A stretch of 5,951 nt of DNA. Origin: Dehalococcoidia bacterium. GTDB lineage: Bacteria; Chloroflexota; Dehalococcoidia; Dehalococcoidales; UBA1222. A model generated the notes under the pieces. The model worked only from the letters and a program-made list of their open reading frames with translations. It was not told the origin of the DNA and made no database searches. Both the position numbers and the translations under genes were made by a program. Each line of letters begins with the position of its first letter. Position 1 is the stretch's first letter. The stretch covers positions 1-5,951 of the forward strand of contig WQXK01000042.1 in NCBI GenBank assembly GCA_009784845.1, given 5' to 3'. This document shows positions 1-5,457 of the stretch, piece after piece.

Positions 1-1
1 A

Positions 2-58
2 AAAATGCCTCCAGCTTGTATTGATGTGGATATTACAGCGGATTTTGCTAATGAATAA
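2..58 (+). CDS. Possible C-terminal tail of an upstream gene (partial)
   Basis: The frame beginning at base 2 stays open to a TAA at 56-58 and reads as a short acidic tail (PPACIDVDITADFANE). It may be the end of a protein that starts before the window; alternatively it is a chance open frame, since an ATG at 5 lies inside it and only 17 residues would follow. The stop is followed directly by a GAGGG ribosome-binding-like sequence and another ATG, the arrangement expected between two genes of one operon. I do not recognise the sequence. Confidence 0.25.
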   Translation, partial: KMPPACIDVDITADFANE

Positions 59-71
59 AAGAGGGATATTT

Positions 72-158
72 ATGAAAATGATGGGCACGATGAGGCTTCT
101 GAAAACATTCCGGAGCATTTATTGTGGCGCAAATCTCGGCTGTTGTGCCATTGTATGA
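72..158 (+). CDS. Possible 28-residue small peptide
   Basis: An ATG at 72 sits six bases after GAGGG (61-65) and opens a 28-codon frame ending in TGA at 156-158. The peptide is basic at the N-terminus (MKMMGTMRLLKTFRS) and ends in a small, cysteine-rich tail (YCGANLGCCAIV). It follows the stop of the preceding frame by 13 bases, so it could be a second cistron or the start of a gene cut short by a deletion. No family is recognised. The placement of the ribosome binding site is the main support; frames of this length also occur by chance. Confidence 0.2.
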   Translation: MKMMGTMRLLKTFRSIYCGANLGCCAIV

Positions 159-178
159 GGTTTAAAAATGTTTTGCGC

Positions 179-782
179 TTAGCCGCCCTGATGTCCCTCA
201 AAGATGAAAGTAATCGGCTTGTCCGCAAAACTCATTTTGCCATATCCTTCGAATTCAATTTGGTAAATTCTCAGGATGCATCTGTATGCCACCACGTCGC
301 TGTCACACTCTAAGTCGTAATTCCATGCATGAGATGGTCCCAGCGTAAAAGAATACAGCTGGCTTTGGTTGGCTTTTAGCACCGGCATTGGGTACAGGTC
401 TGTACCCGCTCCATTGGTAGTTTTAGCCGTCATCAACAAGTCTTGAGACGTGCTCATCTTCCCTGAAGAGTTCAAGCCAGACATTTTCCCCGCTGAATTG
501 GTGCTGATATTCCTCATCAAGGCTTTTGTAAGTATGCCCGTCAAATGACCTGTAGCGCTCAAGCCAGACGTTAATATCCTTTATGCTCTTGTTGGTATCA
601 TTTTGAAATGTTATATCAATGATGCCCTTATTGTCTGCCCAGCGAATAACAGCGCTGGCACCTACGGGGTAGTCCCCTTCATAAACAGGAGCGCTTCTGT
701 CGCAGGACTCAAGACATGAAGAATTGCCCATGAGGAGGACGGTACAAAAAAGAGGGAATAATACTTTTTTAGCAATAGTCAT
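179..782 (-). pseudogene. Secreted or lipoprotein gene broken by a one-base frameshift
   Basis: The minus-strand gene starts at ATG 782-780, ten bases after GGAG. Upstream methionine codons in the same frame lack such a site. Residues 1-23 form a signal peptide (KK, hydrophobic stretch, then NSSC), so C23 could be lipidated, although NSSC is a poor lipobox. The middle (about residues 37-80, with ITFQNDTNKSIKDINVW) resembles the beta-sandwich pattern of FxLYD-like extracellular domains; this is a weak analogy. The first frame stops at TAA 425-423. The next frame, open from 562 to TAA at 181-179, continues as a plausible beta-rich C-terminus (VLKANQSQLYSFTLG, FADKPITFIFEG). The total is 604 bases, one base more than a whole number of codons. 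Removing one base near 424-426 would join DDG to KTTNGAG and give about 200 residues. Function is unknown; an extracytoplasmic location is likely. Confidence 0.65.
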
Positions 783-814
783 AGACTTTATTCTCCATGA
801 TAATAGTGAAAGTA

Positions 815-860
815 GCTGGTCTTTCATGCCCACATATTATCTTGCCTGCTGCTGGTCTTT
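815..860. repeat. Ten-base direct repeat in the leader of the lipoprotein gene
   Basis: GCTGGTCTTT occurs at 815-824 and again at 851-860, 36 bases apart start to start, and each copy is followed within a few bases by GCC. They bracket an AT-rich segment containing a -10-like hexamer on the minus strand. They could be paired regulator sites or a small duplication. Only two copies are present. Confidence 0.3.
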
Positions 861-889
861 GCCGTTGACGAAAACATGCCGACAGCACT

Positions 890-918
890 ATTTTAGATGA
901 GGCGAACCATGTTGGCAA
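890..918 (-). promoter_or_regulatory. Predicted promoter of the frameshifted lipoprotein gene
   Basis: On the minus strand TTGCCA (918-913) and TAAAAT (895-890) are separated by exactly 17 bases, a good sigma-A-type arrangement. Transcription would begin near 883, giving a leader of about 100 bases before the ATG at 782. A second, weaker -10-like GATAAT lies closer to the gene (843-838) without a good -35. Confidence 0.45.
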
Positions 919-1080
919 ATTCGTTTGCGGCTCATATCTTATCTTGAATCAAAAAAGTAATATTCTTATGCAACAATAGTGCGACACAAACGTCGGCGCA
1001 TGATCTAAGGCATGCTTTGCAGCGGCGGATGCATTGATAGGTGTATCACTGGACTAAATTGCAAAAAACATTTGCTTTGC
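919..1080. other. Intergenic region without a recognised gene
   Basis: Together with flanking promoter elements this belongs to the gene-free stretch 783-1164 between two divergent genes. I see no open frame with a ribosome binding site on either strand and no RNA-gene fold. It holds only short dyads: TGATA/TATCA around 1035-1048, and GCAAA/TTTGC at 1061-1075 with a five-base spacer. Either could be a regulator site, but dyads this short are expected by chance. Confidence 0.4.
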
Positions 1081-1093
1081 GTCAAGGTTTGTC

Positions 1094-1122
1094 TTGAAAA
1101 AGTAGGAGCGCTTCAGTAAAAT
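1094..1122 (+). promoter_or_regulatory. Predicted promoter of the MerR-family gene
   Basis: TTGAAA (1094-1099) and TAAAAT (1117-1122) are separated by 17 bases, close to the sigma-A consensus. Transcription would begin near 1129, so the in-frame GTG at 1123 would lie upstream of the transcript; this supports the ATG at 1165 as the start. The spacer is 17 bases, not the 19-20 typical of promoters that MerR proteins activate by untwisting DNA. A perfect five-base dyad, TCAAG (1082-1086) and CTTGA (1093-1097), overlaps the -35 box and could be an operator. Confidence 0.65.
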
Positions 1123-1164
1123 GTGTCGCAATTAAATGTAATTAGTTTTTGGGATGGAAAGATA

Positions 1165-1998
1165 ATGACGAGCGGAAGGTTTTTTTCAGTTAACGATTTT
1201 GCGAGATTTTCACGTACAACAAGTCACACATTGCGTTATTATGACAAAATCGGGCTTTTATCCCCTGTTTCGCGTGGAGAGAATAATTATCGCTACTACC
1301 ATAGTGGGCAAATAGCCAGGGTTAATCTAATTCGTACGTTTCAGGCGCTTGGTCTGACTTTGGATGAAATTAACGGCTTAAAAGATAACCTAACACCTGA
1401 ATCAATCGACGACTTTTTTACATGCCAAATCGAGAAAATTGACACAAAAACAAACGAGTGGGTTCGCGCAAGGAAGCTCTTATTTACGCTTCAAAAGTCT
1501 ATCCGCTCAGTGATGGACGTAAACGAAAATGAAATTACGATACAGTTCATGCCGGCTGAGGCGATAATTTTCGGCGAACTAAATGACTACAGCCGCAAAA
1601 GAAATGATTATGATGCCCTATTCAGTTTTTACAATACAATGAGCAAAAAGTATCCCGACATGGATATGAATTACCCTGTTTGGGGAGAGTTTACCCAGGA
1701 GCGCATTAAACACAAGGATTGGGTCTGGCCGGATCGGTTTTATTTTTACAATCCGGAAGGGCATGACCGAAGACCTGCTGCGCTGTATGCCATCGGTTAT
1801 ACGCGCGGTGGATACGGGCAAAGTGATGAGCTTTATAGGCGAATGCTGGACTACATTGCTGAGAATGGTTTTGAAATATGCGGCAATGCCTATGAAGAAT
1901 ACCCATTCAACGAGGTTTGCATTGCCGAGGACAACAATTACCTGATGCGTGTCATGATTACGGTGTGCGAAAAATCGGGCAAGACGCGCTCTAAATAA
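1165..1998 (+). CDS. MerR-family transcriptional regulator with GyrI-like effector domain
   Basis: This encodes 277 residues. The N-terminal winged helix-turn-helix (residues 7-72) has the MerR signature: FSVNDFARFSRTTSHTLRYY, then DKIGLL, NYRYY and a second helix pair ending TLDEINGL. A helical linker (about 80-118), probably the antiparallel coiled coil of the dimer, leads to a GyrI-like/AraC-type effector-binding domain (about 123-268) containing RPAALYAIGYTRGGYG and the EEYPFNEVCI segment. Relatives of this design, such as BmrR and BltR, bind hydrophobic or cationic drugs and activate efflux genes; here the ligand is unknown. The ATG at 1165 was chosen because GGGATGGAAAG lies just upstream and because the only earlier start, GTG 1123, adjoins the -10 box. 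No transporter is adjacent, so it may act on itself or at a distance. Confidence 0.9.
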   Translation: MTSGRFFSVNDFARFSRTTSHTLRYYDKIGLLSPVSRGENNYRYYHSGQIARVNLIRTFQALGLTLDEINGLKDNLTPESIDDFFTCQIEKIDTKTNEWVRARKLLFTLQKSIRSVMDVNENEITIQFMPAEAIIFGELNDYSRKRNDYDALFSFYNTMSKKYPDMDMNYPVWGEFTQERIKHKDWVWPDRFYFYNPEGHDRRPAALYAIGYTRGGYGQSDELYRRMLDYIAENGFEICGNAYEEYPFNEVCIAEDNNYLMRVMITVCEKSGKTRSK

Positions 1999-2020
1999 GG
2001 TTGTGCGTGCCGTTTTTTTT
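1976..2020 (+). terminator. Probable intrinsic terminator of the MerR gene
   Basis: ACGCGC (1984-1989) can pair with GTGCGT (2003-2008, one G-U pair), and GGC (1978-1980) with GCC (2009-2011) across a three-base bulge, followed by a run of eight T (2013-2020). The stem includes the last codons and stop codon of the gene. The 13-base loop and the bulge make it weaker than a textbook terminator, but the T-run is strong. Confidence 0.5.
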
Positions 2021-2051
2021 GATGCTATGGAAACAGTAGCCGCGTAGCATC
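2021..2051. repeat. Seven-base inverted repeat in the merR-fic intergenic region
   Basis: GATGCTA (2021-2027) is the exact reverse complement of TAGCATC (2045-2051), with a 17-base loop. It directly follows the T-run of the preceding terminator. Nothing else is recognised in 2052-2137. Confidence 0.3.
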
Positions 2052-2138
2052 TGTGTTCGCATTCGCCAAAACAACCAAATGCCTCTGTGGGCAAGGACTC
2101 ATAATAGGGGTTACACAAAGCATTTTCATTTCCCCTTT

Positions 2139-2167
2139 CTGCATATAATAGATACTATTATATGCAG
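2139..2167. promoter_or_regulatory. Upstream palindrome of the fic operator region (13-base arms)
   Basis: CTGCATATAATAG (2139-2151) and CTATTATATGCAG (2155-2167) are perfect inverted copies separated by only ATA. The outer eight bases, CTGCATAT, are the same half-site used in the second palindrome nearer to fic. The centres are about 55 bases apart, roughly five helical turns, which would put two bound dimers on the same DNA face. It contains TATAAT on both strands, but no fitting -35 is visible, so an operator is more likely than a promoter. Confidence 0.6.
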
Positions 2168-2185
2168 ATATACGACCTCATCTGC

Positions 2186-2214
2186 TTGGTGTTCTGCATA
2201 TTAAGTGGTAAAAT
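2186..2214 (+). promoter_or_regulatory. Predicted fic promoter
   Basis: TTGGTG (2186-2191) and TAAAAT (2209-2214) are separated by 17 bases, so transcription would begin near 2221. The left arm of the downstream palindrome fills most of the spacer and the right arm follows the -10 box and covers the start site, the geometry of a repressor operator. Confidence 0.6.
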
Positions 2215-2225
2215 ATATGCAGAAC
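2191..2225. promoter_or_regulatory. Promoter-overlapping palindrome upstream of fic (11-base arms)
   Basis: GTTCTGCATAT (2191-2201) and ATATGCAGAAC (2215-2225) are perfect inverted copies with a 13-base spacer. The core half-site CTGCATAT is shared with the upstream palindrome, giving four copies within 87 bases. Because the element sits across the -10 box and predicted start site, a protein bound here should repress fic. The likeliest candidate by proximity is the winged helix of the Fic protein itself; the MerR regulator is an alternative. Confidence 0.6.
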
Positions 2226-2244
2226 CGATGGGAGGGGATTTGTT

Positions 2245-3321
2245 TTGAAGCACTTTGATTATTCTTTTTTGGAAAGCGGCATGCTTCCCGCAGGGCTTGT
2301 CAATGTAGTGGGTGCTATCTCCGAATTGCGAGAGCGTGAAAGTCTGCTTAAAGATAATTATCCCGATGTTTTTACCCGGCTTGAAAGCATAGCGAAGGTG
2401 CAGTCCGTCAAGGGGTCGAACGCCATTGAGGGAATCGTTACGAGCGAACAGCGTATAAACGAAATCGTCAACCAAAACAGCGCGCCGCTTAATCACAATG
2501 AAGCAGAAATCGCAGGATACCGCGACGCCCTCAATTTAATCCATCAGAGTTTTGGCGATATTGATATTCGTGAGCGTGATATATTGCGATTACATGAAAT
2601 CATGCTATCCTACGCTCCTATTAGCGGCGGCGCATATAAACAAAGCGATAATGTCATCATGGAGGTGGATGCGGTAGGTTCACGGAAGGTACGGTTTGCA
2701 CCAACTCCCGCAAATGAGACTGCTTTTGCTATGGAGCAGTTAGTCCTAGCTTTTATGGACGCAAGGAGCAACTACAATGTAAATCAGCTTCTTCTGATAC
2801 CATGCTTTGTCCTCGACTTTCTCTGCATCCATCCGTTTGCAGACGGCAACGGCAGAATGAGCCGTTTACTTTCTTTTCTTTTACTCTTTAAAAATGGGTT
2901 TGACGCAGGGAAATATATTTCTTTTGAGGAACATATTAACAAGGGCAAAGGGGATTACTACGAAGCCCTGCGCTTGTCGTCTGAAGGCTGGCATGAAAAC
3001 ACCAACAGCTATTTCCCGTTCATAGAGAATTTCGTTACCACTTTGCTTTATTGTTATAGAGAGCTCGATAAGAGGTTCGCCGTAGTTCACGCCAAAAAAG
3101 TGAATAAACGCGAACGTGTGGAAGCAACTGTGCTGAACAGCCTTTTACCAATATCCAAACAGGAAACATGCTATGTTTTACCCGATGTCAGCCCCACGAC
3201 TGTAGAAGCCGCTCTCGCTGCGATGCTCAAAAACGGCATAGCGGAAAAGGTTGGGATAGGAAAGAATACGAAGTATATTAAAAGACGCTTATTAAGGAAT
3301 GCTCCACAATCGATAGACTAG
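2245..3321 (+). CDS. Fic-family protein (probable AMPylase) with C-terminal winged helix
   Basis: This encodes 358 residues and starts at TTG 2245, nine bases after GGAGG (2231-2235); the nearby ATG at 2228 runs into a stop. Fic enzymes usually transfer AMP from ATP to a hydroxyl side chain of a target protein. The catalytic motif HPFADGNGRMSR is complete at residues 196-207 (H196, D200, R204, R207). An inhibitory-helix motif, SNAIEG (58-63), fits [S/T]xxxE[G/N] before the Fic core, as in class II Fic proteins, where the glutamate (E62) blocks productive ATP binding until relieved. Residues 1-100 match the Fic N-terminal region. Residues about 285-347 look like a winged helix (SPTTVEAALAAMLKNGIAEKV, then a basic wing). 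This is the architecture of solitary Fic proteins such as Shewanella SoFic. No separate antitoxin gene is adjacent. It is likely cytoplasmic and its target is unknown. Confidence 0.92.
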   Translation: MKHFDYSFLESGMLPAGLVNVVGAISELRERESLLKDNYPDVFTRLESIAKVQSVKGSNAIEGIVTSEQRINEIVNQNSAPLNHNEAEIAGYRDALNLIHQSFGDIDIRERDILRLHEIMLSYAPISGGAYKQSDNVIMEVDAVGSRKVRFAPTPANETAFAMEQLVLAFMDARSNYNVNQLLLIPCFVLDFLCIHPFADGNGRMSRLLSFLLLFKNGFDAGKYISFEEHINKGKGDYYEALRLSSEGWHENTNSYFPFIENFVTTLLYCYRELDKRFAVVHAKKVNKRERVEATVLNSLLPISKQETCYVLPDVSPTTVEAALAAMLKNGIAEKVGIGKNTKYIKRRLLRNAPQSID

Positions 3322-3329
3322 GACGAGCC

Positions 3330-3616
3330 ATTTTAAGTCGCTATTTTGCTTTGTCGCCAATAGTTGTTTTTGCTGTAGGTTATTTTTGCTGCCTAATAAT
3401 TTCATGGATATGCTCCCCTCAATGGGCCGAAGCAATATGGATGACATTCTTCATATTCGTTATACTGGGGGTACCATCGGTAGTATTTACAGGGTTTCAT
3501 CAGTCCTAGGCATATTTGGTTGGCGAAGCAAAAAGAGGTGGTTCGCATACGCAGGTAGTTTTATCGCAGCTATTGAATTAGTTGTGGCTGTCACAGCAAT
3601 CGTGAGGTCGCGATAA
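3330..3616 (+). pseudogene. Remnant of a small three-helix membrane protein gene, frameshifted
   Basis: Two frames together encode one convincing membrane protein. The first frame, open from 3282, becomes protein-like at about 3330 and ends in TAG at 3507-3509. It holds two hydrophobic helices: YFALSPIVVFAVGYFCCLII, then WMTFFIFVILGVPSVVFTGF. The second frame continues from about 3503 as LGIFGWRSKKRWFAYAGSF and then IAAIELVVAVTAIVRSR, a basic loop and a third helix, to TAA 3614-3616. A one-base deletion or minus-one shift near 3503-3509 separates the parts. No proper start is visible: the first standard start in the frame is TTG 3351, without a ribosome binding site, and an ATG at 3299 is out of frame, so the N-terminus may also be damaged. 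No terminator separates it from fic, so it is probably transcribed with it. The family is not recognised. Confidence 0.55.
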
Positions 3617-3689
3617 TTCACCGCTGAGTTCTCAAAACACAACCTCAATTCGCGCACAGGCTCAGATACATATTGGACTCATATGGCGC

Positions 3690-3717
3690 GGCAAAAAAGT
3701 CTGCTTTAGGTTATAAT
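3690..3717 (+). promoter_or_regulatory. Predicted promoter of the ACT-UPF0210 operon
   Basis: A perfect -10 box, TATAAT (3712-3717), lies 39 bases before the ATG at 3757, preceded by GG at the extended -10 region. The -35 is poor (GGCAAA at 3690-3695, 16-base spacer), which suggests either help from an activator or reliance on the -10. The stretch 3617-3689 shows no gene and no clear terminator. Confidence 0.5.
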
Positions 3718-3756
3718 CATGCCACAAGATCATTAGCAAATTTCAAGGAGAAGCAA

Positions 3757-4026
3757 ATGCGTGCCGTTATTACTGTTATTGGAAACGACAGAGTTGGTAT
3801 CATTGCCGGCGTCAGTGCCGTATTAACCGAGTTCAATGTGAATATTCTTGACATAACGCAAACAACCATGCAGGAGTTTTTCACTATGATAATGATGGTG
3901 GATATAAGCAAGGCAAACACAAGCTTTGAGAAAATCTCCGAGGGCTTGGATGCCAAGGGCAATGAGATGGGCTTGAAAATTCGCATACAGCACGAGGAAA
4001 TATTCAAGTCCATGCATCGCATTTAA
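3757..4026 (+). CDS. ACT-domain protein, UPF0237 family
   Basis: This 89-residue protein consists of a single ACT domain. The pattern is clear: a first strand MRAVITVIG, the turn NDRVGIIAGVSAVLTEFNVNILDI (residues 10-33, with the loop glycines G14 and G18 typical of ligand-binding ACT folds), then the strand FFTMIMMVDI and a second helix. ACT domains usually bind amino acids or other small ligands at a dimer interface. The ATG at 3757 was chosen because AAGGAG (3745-3750) lies six bases upstream; the frame continues upstream to 3673 but that part is not protein-like and overlaps the promoter. The UPF0210 gene follows after 12 bases. This pairing is known in Firmicutes, for example SP_0238-SP_0239 in Streptococcus pneumoniae, which suggests a sensing or regulatory subunit. 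The ligand is unknown. Confidence 0.93.
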   Translation: MRAVITVIGNDRVGIIAGVSAVLTEFNVNILDITQTTMQEFFTMIMMVDISKANTSFEKISEGLDAKGNEMGLKIRIQHEEIFKSMHRI

Positions 4027-4038
4027 CGGAGGCAGAAC

Positions 4039-5397
4039 GTGATAGAACCGTATGAGGTGGTTGAAACTATTCGTATGATATCCAGCGAAAACCTGGATAT
4101 TCGCACTATTACAATGGGTATTTCTTTAAGGGATTGTGCCAGCCCTGATATGGATACCCTTTGCGCGCGTATCTACGACAAAATAACGCGCCTTGCGCGC
4201 GATTTGGTGCAAACCGGTGAGTCCATTGAGCGTGAGTACGGCATTCCTATTATAAATAAGCGTATCGCCGTAACTCCCATCTCGTTGGTGGCTGAAAGCA
4301 GCACGGGGGACTGTGTGAAGGTGGCATATGCTCTGGAGCGCGCAGCCAAAGAGTTGGGCGTAAATTTCATCGGTGGATACACCGCACTGGTGCATAAGGG
4401 TTATACCGGCGGCGACAGGCGCCTAATCGGCTCCATTCCTGAGGCGCTGGCATCAACAGAGAGGGTCTGCTCATCGGTAAACGTGGCAACTACTAAGGCT
4501 GGCATCAATATGGATGCCGTAGCCCATATGGGGCGCATCATCAAGCAGGCGGCGCAGCTTTCTGCCGGGCGCGACAGCATTGCCTGCACCAAGCTGGTGG
4601 TGTTTGCTAATGCCTTGGAGGACAATCCATTCATGGCAGGGGCATTCCACGGCGTGGGCGAGCCTGAATGCGTAATTAACGTGGGCATAAGCGGGCCGGG
4701 CGTGATGCATAATGCTTTGCAGAAGCTTGGCGCAGAGGCTAACTTTAGCGACGTGGCCGAACTGATTAAGAAAACGGCTTTTAAGATTACACGTATGGGA
4801 CAGCTGGTGGCGACTGAGGCAGCCAAGCGTCTTAATGTTCCATTCGGTGTGGTGGATCTGTCTTTGGCACCAACTCCGGCTGTAGGTGACAGCGTGGCAC
4901 TAATATTGCAGGAACTGGGTCTTGAAAAGTGCGGGGCGCATGGCAGCACTGCGGCTTTAGCCCTGCTGAATGACGCTGTGAAAAAAGGCGGAGTAATGGC
5001 CTCATCACATGTCGGCGGACTGTCTGGTGCTTTCATCCCAGTGAGTGAGGATGCCGGTATGATTGATGCCGTAAAGAGCGGTGCGCTGTCGCTGGAAAAA
5101 CTGGAGGCTTTGACATGTGTTTGCTCCGTGGGACTTGATATGATTGCCGTGCCGGGCGATACGCCGGACTATACCATCTCGGCCATTATCGCCGATGAGG
5201 CGGCAATCGGTGTGGTCAACAACAAGACGACCGCTGTGCGCATAATCCCTGTCTTTGGCAAAAATGCAGGTGACAGTGTGGAGTTTGGTGGATTGCTTGG
5301 CGGCGGTGTCATCATGCCGGTGAATAGCTTTTCCTCACGTGCTTTTGTTGAGCGCGGCGGGCGCATACCGGCTCCCATCAACAGCCTGCGCAATTAA
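4039..5397 (+). CDS. UPF0210 (DUF711, COG2848) family protein
   Basis: This 452-residue protein has the usual full length of the family and no interruptions. It starts at GTG 4039, six bases after GGAGG (4028-4032), and ends in TAA. Recognisable conserved stretches are [13 protein letters not shown] near residue 21, the central [17 protein letters not shown] (about 110-126), [10 protein letters not shown] in the middle and the glycine-rich [13 protein letters not shown] near the C-terminus. Family structures such as SP0239 have been placed in the pyruvate formate-lyase-like barrel fold, but I see no RVxGY-type glycyl-radical motif, so radical chemistry cannot be claimed. The biochemical role of the family is not established. 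It is cytoplasmic, with no signal or membrane helix. It is encoded directly behind the ACT protein and surely co-transcribed with it, so the ACT protein may control it allosterically. Confidence 0.95.
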   Translation: MIEPYEVVETIRMISSENLDIRTITMGISLRDCASPDMDTLCARIYDKITRLARDLVQTGESIEREYGIPIINKRIAVTPISLVAESSTGDCVKVAYALERAAKELGVNFIGGYTALVHKGYTGGDRRLIGSIPEALASTERVCSSVNVATTKAGINMDAVAHMGRIIKQAAQLSAGRDSIACTKLVVFANALEDNPFMAGAFHGVGEPECVINVGISGPGVMHNALQKLGAEANFSDVAELIKKTAFKITRMGQLVATEAAKRLNVPFGVVDLSLAPTPAVGDSVALILQELGLEKCGAHGSTAALALLNDAVKKGGVMASSHVGGLSGAFIPVSEDAGMIDAVKSGALSLEKLEALTCVCSVGLDMIAVPGDTPDYTISAIIADEAAIGVVNNKTTAVRIIPVFGKNAGDSVEFGGLLGGGVIMPVNSFSSRAFVERGGRIPAPINSLRN

Positions 5398-5415
5398 GCT
5401 GTGCTTTTGAATGAT

Positions 5416-5444
5416 AATGGGAGGCATATTCGCCTCCCATTTTT
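5416..5444 (+). terminator. Strong intrinsic terminator after the UPF0210 gene
   Basis: AATGGGAGGC (5416-5425) and GCCTCCCATT (5432-5441) form a perfect ten-pair stem with a six-base loop, followed by T residues to 5444. It lies 19 bases after the stop codon. Since a minus-strand gene ends at 5458, the hairpin may also stop transcription from the right, although its T-run on that strand is poor. Confidence 0.88.
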
Positions 5445-5457
5445 GTAACCAACAGGG

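Noticed and set aside
72..158. AgrD-type cyclic peptide precursor
   Set aside because: The tail has cysteines after GAN but lacks the residues expected after the cysteine and the acidic C-terminal tail; no agrB is visible.
1618..2118. A 166-codon minus-strand open frame opposite the MerR gene
   Set aside because: It mirrors the MerR coding frame, passes through the terminator hairpin, and shows no recognisable protein features.
2144..2149. TATAAT inside the upstream palindrome as a second promoter
   Set aside because: No reasonable -35 hexamer lies 16-18 bases upstream on either strand.
2139..2225. The four CTGCATAT copies read as a CRISPR array or a miniature transposon
   Set aside because: The copies alternate in orientation, the spacing is irregular and too short for CRISPR, and there are no target-site duplications; their position over the promoter fits operators better.
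3490..3510. Programmed minus-one frameshifting in the membrane-protein remnant
   Set aside because: No X XXY YYZ slippery heptamer is in the correct phase and no clear downstream stem was seen; damage is the simpler explanation.
3673..3756. A longer start for the ACT protein
   Set aside because: The extra 28 residues are not protein-like, include the predicted -10 box, and lack a ribosome binding site, whereas the ATG at 3757 has AAGGAG at good spacing.
4401..5036. A 211-codon open frame on the minus strand
   Set aside because: It is fully antisense to the intact, clearly conserved UPF0210 gene; its composition is an alanine/serine/proline-rich shadow and it has no domain pattern.
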